Part shown: piece after piece, positions 42,751 through 51,267 of the stretch | How positions within the stretch are numbered: position 1 is the first letter of the stretch | Layout: each line of letters starts with the position of its first letter | Origin: Faecalicatena orotica | GTDB lineage: Bacteria; Bacillota; Clostridia; Lachnospirales; Lachnospiraceae | Reading direction: 5' to 3' | NCBI RefSeq assembly: GCF_003149245.1 | Contig: NZ_QGDL01000009.1 | Location: 62,001-126,000 of the forward strand | Length of the DNA stretch: 64,000 nucleotides | Program-made: the position numbers and the translations under genes | Notes under the pieces: model-generated | Told to the model about the DNA's origin: nothing | Database searches by the model: none | The model's input: the letters and a program-made list of their open reading frames with translations, nothing else

Positions 42751-44263
42751 GTGGACAGGGCTTATCTGTTAGGGCTTGATGTAGGGACGACGGGATGCAA
42801 AACAGTGGTATTTGATCAGGAGGGCAGAGAACTAGGACGCGGTTACAGAGAGTACCCGGTGTTCTGCAAGGAACCTTTTCAGGCAGAGCAGAATCCGGAT
42901 GCGGTATTCCGTCTGCTAGCAGAGAGTATGCAGGAGGCTGTAAAAAATGCGGGGATTCAGAATGCCGCCGCAGTCAGTCTGAGTGTTCAGGGGGATGCAG
43001 TGATACCGGTAGATAGGTCCTATGAAGTACTGCACCCGGCGGTGCTGGGAATGGACTACAGGCCGGAGAAACAGTGTGAAAAATACCGGGAGGAATTTGA
43101 CGAGCGGCAGTTATATGAAGTAACAGGGCAGCCGCTGCATCCGATTAACATGATGGCCAAAATCATGTGGTTTCTGGATGAGAGACCGGAAATCTCAGAA
43201 AAGGCATGGAGATTCATTACGTATGAAGAATTTATCTTTCAAAGACTGGGCGGAGAACCAGTGCTGGATCTGACAATGGCAAGCCGCTCGATGGGATATA
43301 GTCTGGAAGAAGGAAAATGGTCGGGGCAAATACTGGAGAACATGGGGATTTCAGAGAGTCTGCTCTCACCTCTTGTCAAATCAGGAGATGTCATAGGAAA
43401 GCTATCGTCACAATTGGCAGACAGGATCGGTCTGAATAACAGGCCGCTGCTAGTGGCGGGCTGCCATGACCAGCCTGCAGGCGCTTTAGGGGCGGGAGTA
43501 ATTGATACCCGGATGGCATTAGACAGTACGGGCACGGCAGAAGTACTGTCGGTCACCTTTCCAGAGCCGATCTTAAGCCAGAGTATGCGTGACAGTTTTT
43601 ATTCCTGTTATGTGCATGCTGTACCGGGGCAGTATTTCTCCTTTGCACACATGCAGACAGGCGGAATTCTGCAGCAATGGTACAGGGACCAGTTTGGATA
43701 CCGGGAACTGGAGGAGGCTGGGCATTTGAATATGGATTTCTATACATATGCACAGAGAATGTCCGGATGGTCCTTCCCCGATATTAGTGCTGCCATATTT
43801 TAACGGCAGCGGGACACCTTTGTGCGATATGGAAAGCAAAGGTGCTATTGTGGGATTAACGCTTTCAAGCACCCGGCATGATATATTGAAGGGGATTCTG
43901 GACAGTTTATGTTATGAACTGAAGTTCAATATAGAAACGATGGGGAAGTCAGGGATTCCAATCCAAGGCCTGCGGGCCACCGGCGGAGGAGCACGTTCAC
44001 CCCTGTGGCTCCAGACGAAGGCGGATGTTACCGGGCTGACGGTCGAGACACTGGAATGCAAGGAAGCAGGCTGCTTAGGCAGCGCTGTTCTGGCTGCTGT
44101 CGGGGCAGGAATATACGATACCATTGAACAGGCAGTAAAACAGATGGTAAGGCCGGGCATGAGTTACCGGCCAAGGGAAGAGCAGTCGGGCAGGTATCAG
44201 GAGCAGTATCAGGTGTATAAAAGTCTTTATGGATGCCTGAAACCTGTTTTTCATAAAATGTAA
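42751..44263 (+). pseudogene. FGGY-family sugar kinase split by a frameshift
   Basis: The first frame runs 42751-43803 (start GTG after AAAGGGGGG; YLLGLDVGTTGCKTVVFDQEG is the phosphate 1 motif, and GCHDQPAGALG carries the base Asp). The second, continuing from about 43730 in the +1 frame to 44263, supplies ILVLPYFNGSGTP and the adenosine motif LRATGGGARSPLW. Together they make one complete xylulokinase/gluconokinase-type protein of about 503 residues. The joint lies within 43730-43803 and fits one extra base near 43745-43762. It is either a broken gene, a programmed +1 shift or an assembly error. Last gene of the operon. Confidence 0.85.
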
Positions 44264-44298
44264 CATAACGAGGGAAGAGGGGCAAATAGTAAATGGGG

Positions 44299-44340
44299 AA
44301 TCCGATGCTGCATGATTGAGCTGCGGTATCGGGTTTTTCT
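44299..44340 (+). terminator. Terminator after the kinase
   Basis: AATCCGATGCTGCA (44299-44312) pairs with TGCGGTATCGGGTT (44322-44335) with a few G-T/mismatches, followed by TTTTTCT. The motif resembles the hairpin at 45260-45298. Confidence 0.65.
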
Positions 44341-44482
44341 GTGTCTTTCAATTTTCACCTTTCATTTTTCAATCGGCAGTTCGCCGGTTTACCCAATTAA
44401 TTACTTATTTAGAACCGCAGAAAAAAATAAAAACACTACATTTTGAAGGTATTCCTGTCTTTTACATATCTGTATTTCATGA

Positions 44483-45208
44483 TATGATAATAATAAATCA
44501 GAAGAACTTAAAGACGGGACGCAGATGAACATGGAAATGCAGGTCAAACACTTTGAATACTGGGATGAACGCGCCTTGTTCTATCTTAGTAAGATGTTTG
44601 ACAGCCAGATCCGTAAAGGCGAGTCCTATGAAAAGTTGCAGAAGTGTATCCATGTAAGTATTTTAGACTTCATCCATTTTCCGAATGACAACAAGTGTTA
44701 CCGCAGGATTCATTTCCGGGATGATCAGACATCACAACTGTATTCCGATAAAATGGAACTTCAGATACTGGAGCTGAAAAAACTGCCTCCTGAGGTTAAG
44801 ACCGGAGAAGATGTTCTTGCATGGATGAGGTTCTTCAGCAGCAAAAACAAGGAGGAATTTCAGAATATGGCTAAAACTAACGAATATTTCGATGAAGCAT
44901 ACAATACATTACTCAATCTGAGTGCTGACGAGCAGAAACGGCTGGAATACGAGGCCAGGGAAAAGGCATTGAAGGATTATAATACCCAGATCAGCAGCGC
45001 TGAAAAGAGAGGAATTAAAGCTGGGGAAGAGATCGGACGCAAAGTTGGAGAAGAGATTGGGTTACGCAGGGGCAAGGAGTTGGGAGAACAGGAAGGTGAA
45101 CGCCGTACCCGCCAAGTCTTCAAGCTATATATGCAGGGTAAATCACCGGAAGAAATTGCCGGTCTTTGCAATATCAGTATAGACAAAGTGAAGCAAATAT
45201 TGGAGTAG
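44483..45208 (+). pseudogene. 5'-truncated Rpn/PD-(D/E)XK nuclease family gene
   Basis: An ATG at 44525 opens a 227-residue frame, but homology-like coding continues upstream to 44483 (KDGTQ then MNMEMQV) before an in-frame TGA. The family normally has about 60-80 further N-terminal residues with the FKxxFG block and the catalytic Asp; those are missing here. What remains has the EMQ catalytic motif at the extreme N-terminus, the DERALFYLSKMFDSQI region, and the repetitive C-terminus AGEEIGRKVGEEIGLRRGKE with a final helix-turn-helix-like segment. These proteins are linked to recombination/transposon-like spread. Likely a decaying copy. Confidence 0.8.
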
Positions 45209-45259
45209 TTTCTGCCATTTTTTAATTGCAGATATCCTCCTAAATCGAAAGATACAGAA

Positions 45260-45298
45260 AAATCCGATGCTGTAGTTTGATTATGTAGCATCGGATTT
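45260..45298 (+). terminator. Hairpin terminator after the Rpn remnant
   Basis: AAATCCGATGCT (45260-45271) pairs perfectly with AGCATCGGATTT (45287-45298) around a 15-nt loop. Left arm shares AATCCGATGCTG with 44299-44310. Confidence 0.65.
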
Positions 45299-45369
45299 GC
45301 CATTAATAGATGGTGTGGGTGTGTAAAACAATAAAATGATTATCAGAATTAAAAGATAAAAATAGTCAA

Positions 45370-45399
45370 TAGACAGAATTCTTATAAATGTGATATAGT
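45370..45399 (+). promoter_or_regulatory. Putative promoter of the AT-rich gene pair
   Basis: TAGACA (45370-45375), an 18-nt spacer and TATAGT (45394-45399). A minimal SD-ATG-AAA-TAA stretch (SD 45426-45431, ATG 45439) follows, perhaps a leader remnant. Confidence 0.4.
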
Positions 45400-45473
45400 T
45401 AATTAGAAAACAAATACGATAAGAAAGAGGTGATACCAATGAAATAAATATATAATAAAATAGGGAGTGTGAG

Positions 45474-46220
45474 GTGATTATTTTGAGAAATAAAAGAATT
45501 GTATCATTAGTTGCAATTTTAGCAATGATAGCTTTGATTTCTGTGTATGCATTAAAATGTCAGCAACGAAATACTGCATCGGATATTTTGGCTGATTTTC
45601 TTAAGAGCAATTATGATTATATAGTTACCAACTATGAAATAGAGAATGGTAAGAGTAAAATGATAGCGGTTTATAAGGGAAATGTTGTTTATGAACCATA
45701 CCAACAGCATGAAATACTTATTGAGGATCCAACCGGGAAGATTGAATTACTGGAAGCAAACTATTATGAAAAGGAAGGTGAATTTTTCTACGACAGGAAG
45801 ATTCGTACGGATTCAGATGGAAATCCTACATGGTTAACCGGTAAAAGAAGTGGACGCAGATATGCTGACTTATACTCAAAAGAAGGGCTGTTATTTAATT
45901 TTAGTCATACTGAAAAGGTAAAGGGGATCAATAATCTGGTATTTATAGCCGAGTATGAAGATACGATGGTTTACGTAGGAGATAAAAAAACGATTAAGTT
46001 ACCATGTACGATTCATTTGGAATATTATGTGGATCCCAACAAAAAAATGGTTACGAAAATTCTATACGATAATGAAGATTATGCCAGAGCAACGGAAGTG
46101 GCAAAGCTTATGAACGAGGGAATCAGCCAGAAAGAAGCAGAAAAGAGAATTTCTGATAGTTCCGATTTGCACAGTGTTAAAATGATATTTGAAATTCTAT
46201 TATTTAATGAAGAAGGATAA
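45474..46220 (+). CDS. Membrane-anchored hypothetical protein, 248 aa
   Basis: Residues 9-26 form one hydrophobic anchor after a short basic N-terminus; the rest is extracellular or periplasm-like, rich in Tyr, Glu and Lys, with no family I recognise. The start is uncertain: GTG 45474 or TTG 45483, the latter with GAGGTGA 5 nt upstream. Base use is clearly more AT-rich than in the flanking operons. It lies 34 bp before another AT-rich secreted-protein gene and probably forms an operon with it. No function assigned. Confidence 0.7.
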   Translation: MIILRNKRIVSLVAILAMIALISVYALKCQQRNTASDILADFLKSNYDYIVTNYEIENGKSKMIAVYKGNVVYEPYQQHEILIEDPTGKIELLEANYYEKEGEFFYDRKIRTDSDGNPTWLTGKRSGRRYADLYSKEGLLFNFSHTEKVKGINNLVFIAEYEDTMVYVGDKKTIKLPCTIHLEYYVDPNKKMVTKILYDNEDYARATEVAKLMNEGISQKEAEKRISDSSDLHSVKMIFEILLFNEEG

Positions 46221-46254
46221 GTAAGATAGAATTAAGTTTGGCGGAGGTAGTGGT

Positions 46255-46935
46255 ATGAAAAAGAAAATTTTTAGTTCTGTATTGGTATTTATTTTAGCGT
46301 TTTCAATAAGCATAACAGTTAATGCTAGTGATTTTAGTATTAATTGTGATAATAATGTTGGTATATCGTATTCCAAATTAAAAGAATTATTTCCTGATAT
46401 TCCAATAAAGGAAAATGGATTTGTTGAGGGGTATAAAGATAAATCTGGTAAAAGAACCTTTTCTGAAAATACACCACAAGTAATGGAAACCTATAGTGCA
46501 GAATATGAGACGGGTGAATGCTGGCTAAACATTTATGATAATGGTTCTTATGGAGCATATGGATATGAAAAAACTGGTGAAATGTCATTAGCAGTAGGCC
46601 TAGGAGCAGGGTATGAAGTTCTTGCATCTTCATACAGATCATATTACTCATCAGGAGCGGCTGCATTTGGATATACTTATACGCTATATACTGCGTTAGG
46701 AACAAATTATAGCCAAATCCATAATTTGTCAGCGGCAAATCCTTTATGGGGAGGGCAATATGCTTATTTTTCTGCTGGAAGTTCATATTATGTAAGACAA
46801 ACACAAACAGCGTCTTCAGCAGCAGAAGTGGCAGGAAACGCTTCGCTTTACTCAGATGGTTATTACGCAGCAAAATATCTACTGACAACTAAGGTATCTT
46901 ATGGGGCAATTAAAGTTTCCGTAAGCGTTAGCTAA
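46255..46935 (+). CDS. Secreted Tyr/Ser/Gly-rich hypothetical protein, 226 aa
   Basis: A signal peptide is clear (MKKKIFSSVLVFILAFSIS, cleavage after VNA near residue 24). The mature protein of about 200 residues is rich in Tyr, Ser, Gly and Ala, especially residues 100-200 (SYRSYYSSGAAAFGYTYTLY), a composition seen in beta-structured surface proteins. No Cys after residue 75 except one, no sorting signal. RBS GGCGGAGG precedes ATG 46255. AT-rich like its upstream neighbour. Unknown family; may be a surface or secreted effector protein. Confidence 0.72.
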   Translation: MKKKIFSSVLVFILAFSISITVNASDFSINCDNNVGISYSKLKELFPDIPIKENGFVEGYKDKSGKRTFSENTPQVMETYSAEYETGECWLNIYDNGSYGAYGYEKTGEMSLAVGLGAGYEVLASSYRSYYSSGAAAFGYTYTLYTALGTNYSQIHNLSAANPLWGGQYAYFSAGSSYYVRQTQTASSAAEVAGNASLYSDGYYAAKYLLTTKVSYGAIKVSVSVS

Positions 46936-47272
46936 AAGAAAAGATATGAGGTTTTGTTTTTGTGACTAATTGCAGAAGCTTAAACATAATACTTTTAAAT
47001 ACAGTAATTATGTGAGAGATTATTACTGCAATGAGAAATGAAATGATGTTAGAAAATAAAGATTCTGAACAGGGGAGGCAGTGGCTTATATGAGCCACTG
47101 TTTTTCTTAAAATATTCTATATAACGTTAATGGCCTTTCTGATTTTATATCTAATAGTTTACGAATAATATCTCTATATACTATCTAATTGTAGATATTC
47201 TTCTATGAAAAGATATTTTGAAGAAATGCATATTAAAATTTTTGTGGACTGTAATTAAATAGTAAATTCTGC
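46936..47272. other. AT-rich non-coding stretch
   Basis: No gene is supported here. It holds a small inverted repeat (47002-47008 with 47022-47028) and an intrinsic terminator at 47079-47106. The remainder up to the rplS promoter is AT-rich without a clear signal. Confidence 0.5.
47079..47108 (+). terminator. Terminator of the AT-rich gene pair
   Basis: CAGTGGCT (47079-47086) pairs with AGCCACTG (47093-47100), followed by TTTTTCTT. Confidence 0.75.
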
Positions 47273-47301
47273 TTGAATCTTCGATGAAAGTATGGTAGAA
47301 T
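47273..47301 (+). promoter_or_regulatory. Promoter of rplS
   Basis: TTGAAT (47273-47278), a 17-nt spacer and TAGAAT (47296-47301). It gives rplS its own promoter, as needed when it is cut off from trmD. Confidence 0.65.
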
Positions 47302-47304
47302 ACA

Positions 47305-47402
47305 ACAGTTGTGAAATGAAAAGCGATGGTCCTCTGATGCGCAAAAGGTCCGACAGACACCAGATAAGTCTGCTGACAGGCATTAAGAACGTCTAAATAT
47401 TA
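47305..47402 (+). promoter_or_regulatory. Structured rplS leader (probable L19 leader RNA)
   Basis: A leader of about 110 nt lies between promoter and rplS. It contains GGTCC...GGTCC (47327-47331 and 47347-47351) and the stem CAGAC/GTCTG (47355-47359 with 47369-47373). Position and length fit the L19 leader that autoregulates rplS in Firmicutes. Recognition is by position and gross layout. Confidence 0.5.
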
Positions 47403-47415
47403 AGGAGGTCACACA

Positions 47416-47763
47416 ATGAATGATATTATCAGAAAAATCGAAGCAGAGCAGTTAAAGGAAAATGCACCGGAATTTAATGTTGGTGATACTGTAAAAGTAT
47501 ACGCTAAAATTAAAGAGGGTAACCGTGAAAGAATTCAGGTTTTTGAAGGAACAGTCCTGAAGAAACAGGGTGGAAGCACAAGAGCTACTTTCACAGTTAG
47601 AAAGAATTCTAACGGTATCGGTGTTGAGAAGACTTGGCCGTTACACTCACCAAACGTTGAAAAGGTAGAAGTAATCAGAAGAGGTAAAGTAAGAAGAGCT
47701 AAACTGAACTACTTAAGAGACCGTGTTGGTAAGAGAGCTAAGGTAAAAGAATTAGTAAAATAG
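47416..47763 (+). CDS. rplS: 50S ribosomal protein L19
   Basis: A 115-residue L19. Motifs [26 protein letters not shown], then [41 protein letters not shown] (only key parts cited: [13 protein letters not shown] and [10 protein letters not shown]). RBS AAGGAGG before ATG 47416. Heads the lepB-rbgA-lepB-rnhB-yraN series. Confidence 0.98.
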   Translation: MNDIIRKIEAEQLKENAPEFNVGDTVKVYAKIKEGNRERIQVFEGTVLKKQGGSTRATFTVRKNSNGIGVEKTWPLHSPNVEKVEVIRRGKVRRAKLNYLRDRVGKRAKVKELVK

Positions 47764-47846
47764 TAACATTGAGAGGGACAAGTACAACATGTATATTGTC
47801 CCTTTTATCTTTTAAGAAGGTATAAATGTAATTATGAGGAAAATAT

Positions 47847-48512
47847 ATGCAGGATTTGAATTTTCGTAAGAGGCGCCGGAAGCAGGCAAGAAAAAAACAG
47901 AAAATGAAAAAGCAGGGGCTCAGGTTTGAGACCGGCAAGCCGCAGCTGCGTTTCCGTAAGGAAAAGACTAAGGCTCAGCGACAGAAAGCGGCTGCAGTCG
48001 TGAACTGGACGGTTCAGATTGCAATTACCTGTATGATTGCTTTCGTGCTTGTATGGTTTTTTGGACAGCGTGTCAGCAATGCTGGGGATTCGATGAAACC
48101 TGTTCTGCAGAACGGGGATGTTGTTCTGGTGAACCGGCTGATCTATAATGCCAGTAAACCAAAGCGGGGGGATATCATTGCATTTAAGCCCAACGGAAAT
48201 GAGAATACCCATTATTCCATCAAAAGAGTTGTAGGGCTTCCGGGTGAGACGGTGCAGATTAAGGACGGGAGCATCTATATCAACGGCACCGAGACACTGG
48301 AACATATTTTCGCAGAGGATATCGAGGAAGCAGGCATCGCGGAAGAGCCTGTTATATTGGACGGGACAGAATATTTTGTCCTGGGAGATAATCATTTAAG
48401 CAGTGATGACAGCCGTATGGCTGATATCGGGAATGTTAAGAGAAGTGAGATATATGGCAAGGTCTGGTTCGTAGCAAGTTTTGGATCAGATTTCGGCTTC
48501 GTGAAGAGATAA
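47847..48512 (+). CDS. lepB: Signal peptidase I
   Basis: A 221-residue type I signal peptidase with an unusually long basic cytoplasmic N-terminus (residues 1-48, many Lys/Arg/Gln), one membrane helix (52-72), nucleophile Ser in GDSMKP and general-base Lys in SIKRVVGLPGE. The C-terminal block VLGDNHLSSDDSRMADIGNV is canonical. It removes signal peptides on the outer membrane face. First of two lepB genes flanking rbgA. Confidence 0.94.
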   Translation: MQDLNFRKRRRKQARKKQKMKKQGLRFETGKPQLRFRKEKTKAQRQKAAAVVNWTVQIAITCMIAFVLVWFFGQRVSNAGDSMKPVLQNGDVVLVNRLIYNASKPKRGDIIAFKPNGNENTHYSIKRVVGLPGETVQIKDGSIYINGTETLEHIFAEDIEEAGIAEEPVILDGTEYFVLGDNHLSSDDSRMADIGNVKRSEIYGKVWFVASFGSDFGFVKR

Positions 48513-48525
48513 AGGAGGAAATAAC

Positions 48526-49377
48526 ATGCATTTTCAATGGTACCCGGGTCATATGACGAAGGCCAAACGCATGATGCAGGAGAATATAAAGCTGATCGAC
48601 CTAGTGATCGAACTGGTCGACGCGCGGATTCCGGTGAGCAGCAGAAATCCGGAGATAGATGAGCTGGGAAAGAATAAGGCAAGATTAATCCTGCTTAACA
48701 AATCAGACCTGGCGGAAGAAAAATGGAATGATGCCTGGGCGGAGTATTTTAAGGGAAAGGGATATTCTGTTCTGAAAGTGAATTCCAGAAAAGGCGGAGG
48801 GGTGAAGTCCATACAAGGCGTCATTCAGGAGGCGTGTAAAGAAAAGATTGAGAGAGACAGAAAACGCGGGATCCTGAACCGTCCGGTAAGGGCGATGGTA
48901 GTCGGGATACCGAATGTCGGAAAGTCTACGTTTATCAATGCACTGGCAGGAAAGGCCTGTACTAAGACCGGGAATAAGCCGGGAGTGACGAAGGGAAAGC
49001 AGTGGATACGCCTGAATAAAAATGTAGAGCTGCTGGATACACCGGGGATTCTCTGGCCTAAGTTTGAAGACCAGACAGTCGGACTCCGCCTTGCATTTAT
49101 CGGATCTATTAAGGACGAGATTCTGAACACGGAAGAACTGGCTATGGAGCTGATCGGATTTTTGAAGGAAAAATACACTGGAATTTTGAAGGACAAGTAT
49201 CAGATAGAAGAAGCGGAAGATCATTTTGAATGCCTGAGATCCATTGCCGAAAGCCGCCATTGTCTGGTAAGGGGCAATGAACTGGATACAGAAAAAGCCG
49301 CAAAGATCCTGCTGGATGATTTCAGAAACGGCAGATTGGGAAAAATTACACTTGAATTTCCTGAAGATTATGCATAA
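48526..49377 (+). CDS. rbgA: Ribosome biogenesis GTPase YlqF/RbgA
   Basis: A 283-residue circularly permuted GTPase. MHFQWYPGHMTKAKRMM is the typical start; LNKSDLAE (G4), GIPNVGKSTFINALAG (G1) and DTPGILWPK (G3) follow in permuted order. Assists late 50S assembly around L16. RBS AAAGGAGG. The C-terminal ANTAR-like region (residues 180-280) is intact. Confidence 0.96.
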   Translation: MHFQWYPGHMTKAKRMMQENIKLIDLVIELVDARIPVSSRNPEIDELGKNKARLILLNKSDLAEEKWNDAWAEYFKGKGYSVLKVNSRKGGGVKSIQGVIQEACKEKIERDRKRGILNRPVRAMVVGIPNVGKSTFINALAGKACTKTGNKPGVTKGKQWIRLNKNVELLDTPGILWPKFEDQTVGLRLAFIGSIKDEILNTEELAMELIGFLKEKYTGILKDKYQIEEAEDHFECLRSIAESRHCLVRGNELDTEKAAKILLDDFRNGRLGKITLEFPEDYA

Positions 49378-49410
49378 GATAAGAAGAGATACTGGAAAGA
49401 AGGATAGGAT

Positions 49411-49956
49411 ATGGAGCAGGAGAGAAGCATTTTAAGGGAACTTCTGGGCTGGATTGTATATATACTGATTATTGTAGGGCTCACCTACCTTATCATTACA
49501 TTTGTAGGGCAGCGGACACGTGTCAGCGGTTCTTCTATGGAAACGACACTTTCAGACGGGGATAACCTGATTGTGGATAAGATTTCCTTCCGTTTTAGAG
49601 ACCCGAAGCGGTACGAGATTATTGTATTTCCTTATCAGTATGAGGACAATACATATTACATTAAGAGAATCATCGGCCTTCCGGGTGAGACTGTACAGGT
49701 AATGGACGGCAAGGTTTATATTGACGGGCAGGAACTGGATGAACATTACGGTAATGAAGAGATGCTGGATCCCGGAATCGCGGGAGAGCCGATCACACTC
49801 GGTGATGATGAATATTTTGTACTTGGAGATAACAGAAACCACAGCGCGGACAGCCGTCAGGAAAATGTGGGCAAACTGCACAGGAAGGATCTGCTGGGAA
49901 GGGCATGGATACGGATCTGGCCTTTCAGCAAATTTGGTGTAATCAAGCATGAGTAA
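49411..49956 (+). CDS. lepB: Signal peptidase I (second copy)
   Basis: A 181-residue LepB with a short N-terminus, one helix (residues about 14-34), Ser in VSGSSMETTL and Lys in YIKRIIGLPGE, and FVLGDNRNHSADSRQENVG. It differs from the upstream lepB in having no basic extension. Its end overlaps the rnhB start by 8 bp. Confidence 0.95.
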   Translation: MEQERSILRELLGWIVYILIIVGLTYLIITFVGQRTRVSGSSMETTLSDGDNLIVDKISFRFRDPKRYEIIVFPYQYEDNTYYIKRIIGLPGETVQVMDGKVYIDGQELDEHYGNEEMLDPGIAGEPITLGDDEYFVLGDNRNHSADSRQENVGKLHRKDLLGRAWIRIWPFSKFGVIKHE

Positions 49957-50713
49957 CAGTATCAGTGAGATAAAATGGGAATTTGAGCGGGCAAAAGAGA
50001 AAGAACTCCACACCCTCTATGAAAAATACGGGGAAGATACAAGGAATGGAGTTCAGAATCTGATAGCAAGATATAAAAAGCAGGAAGAAAAGCTTAAAAA
50101 GGAGCGCCAGCGCCTTGAGCAAATGCGTGAATATGAGAAAAAATATACCCAGTATGCATATATCTGCGGGATTGACGAGGTCGGCAGGGGACCGCTTGCA
50201 GGCCCTGTTGTGGCAGGGGCAGTGATTCTTCCCCACGACTGCGAAATATTATATTTGAATGATTCTAAGAAATTAACAGCAAAAAAGCGTGAAGAACTGT
50301 ATGATGAAATTATGAATAAAGCAATCGCGACCGGAATCGGGATGGTGAGTCCGGCCAGAATTGATGAGATCAACATTCTTCAGGCAACATATGAAGCCAT
50401 GCGCATTGCGGTGCAGGAACTACGCACTGCACCGGAACTGCTGCTCAATGATGCAGTGACCATTCCGGGGATTACGATACGGCAGGTGCCGATCATAAAG
50501 GGTGATGCAAAAAGCGTATCGATTGCGGCTGCCAGTATTATTGCAAAGGTGACAAGAGACAGACTGATGGCTGAGTATGATGAGATACTGCCCGATTATG
50601 GATTCGCAGAGAATAAGGGCTATGGCTCTGCGGCACATATCGAGGCTTTGAAAAAAAAGGGACCAACACCGATTCATCGGCGTTCATTTATAAAGAACTT
50701 TGTATCTGTTTAG
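49949..50713 (+). CDS. rnhB: Ribonuclease HII
   Basis: A 254-residue RNase HII. A coiled N-terminal extension (residues 1-70) precedes the catalytic domain CGIDEVGRGPLAGPVVAGAV with Asp and Glu, LLNDAV (third Asp) and KGDAKSVSIAAASIIAKVTRD (fourth). Removes ribonucleotides from DNA. ATG 49949 lies inside the lepB end. Confidence 0.95.
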   Translation: MSNSISEIKWEFERAKEKELHTLYEKYGEDTRNGVQNLIARYKKQEEKLKKERQRLEQMREYEKKYTQYAYICGIDEVGRGPLAGPVVAGAVILPHDCEILYLNDSKKLTAKKREELYDEIMNKAIATGIGMVSPARIDEINILQATYEAMRIAVQELRTAPELLLNDAVTIPGITIRQVPIIKGDAKSVSIAAASIIAKVTRDRLMAEYDEILPDYGFAENKGYGSAAHIEALKKKGPTPIHRRSFIKNFVSV

Positions 50714-50788
50714 CGTTTGTGGTGTTTTCTGGGTACAGGGTGAGCGGCCGCAGCCGGCATGATCTTTTCATGCAGATGTGGCTGGGTG

Positions 50789-50823
50789 GCTACTGTGCAC
50801 ACCCTGCGGGTGTACACAGTAAC
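50789..50823. repeat. 35-bp near-palindromic repeat, second copy
   Basis: This 35-mer is a near-perfect dyad (GCTACTGTG ... CACAGTAAC) and matches 4575-4609 at about 28 of 35 positions. It lies between rnhB and yraN. Confidence 0.65.
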
Positions 50824-50862
50824 GCCGGGTGTTGTCTGAGGGATAGCAGTCTGGTACAGAAA

Positions 50863-51225
50863 ATGCAACAGAGCATTAGAAAAAACAACAGAAAAGTAGG
50901 AACAGATTATGAACAGGCGGCAGGTTATTATCTGGAACAGCAGGGATATGTAATTCTGGAATATAATTACAGGTGCCGTATCGGGGAGATTGACCTGATA
51001 GCCAGAGATGGCGAATATCTGGTATTCTGTGAAGTGAAATTCCGCCGGGACCGGAGAAAAGGGAGTCCGCTGGATGCTGTCGGTGTAAAGAAACAGAGGA
51101 CACTGTACCAGTGTGCCCTGCATTATCTTTCGGTACACAGGATTGACGGGATTCCGTGCAGATTCGATGTAATCGGTATTGAAGGCGGTAAGGTTACGCA
51201 TATCCGGAATGCTTTTGAGGGATAA
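50863..51225 (+). CDS. yraN: YraN family endonuclease-like protein
   Basis: A 120-residue protein with the PD-(D/E)XK-like core GTDYEQAAGYYLEQQGY, GEIDLIARDGEYLVFCEVKFR (E, D, EVK). ATG 50863 is chosen because the family is about 115-120 residues long and a longer frame would run through the palindromic repeat at 50789-50823. No strong Shine-Dalgarno is visible. The usual neighbour of rnhB; biochemical role not established. Confidence 0.88.
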   Translation: MQQSIRKNNRKVGTDYEQAAGYYLEQQGYVILEYNYRCRIGEIDLIARDGEYLVFCEVKFRRDRRKGSPLDAVGVKKQRTLYQCALHYLSVHRIDGIPCRFDVIGIEGGKVTHIRNAFEG

Positions 51226-51267
51226 AGCCGTTATTTGCATATAGAATGAAAAGTGAAAGGATTTTTT

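Noticed and set aside
45439-45447. SD followed by ATG AAA TAA, a two-codon leader
   Set aside because: Too short to assign; noted as possible remnant upstream of the AT-rich gene pair.
47031-47093. 20-codon frame starting MRNEMMLENK before the terminator
   Set aside because: It has no convincing ribosome binding site and its end overlaps the terminator stem.
32607-47272. Whole insertion read as an integrative element
   Set aside because: No integrase, transposase, relaxase or terminal direct repeats could be seen, and it includes glnA, a housekeeping gene.
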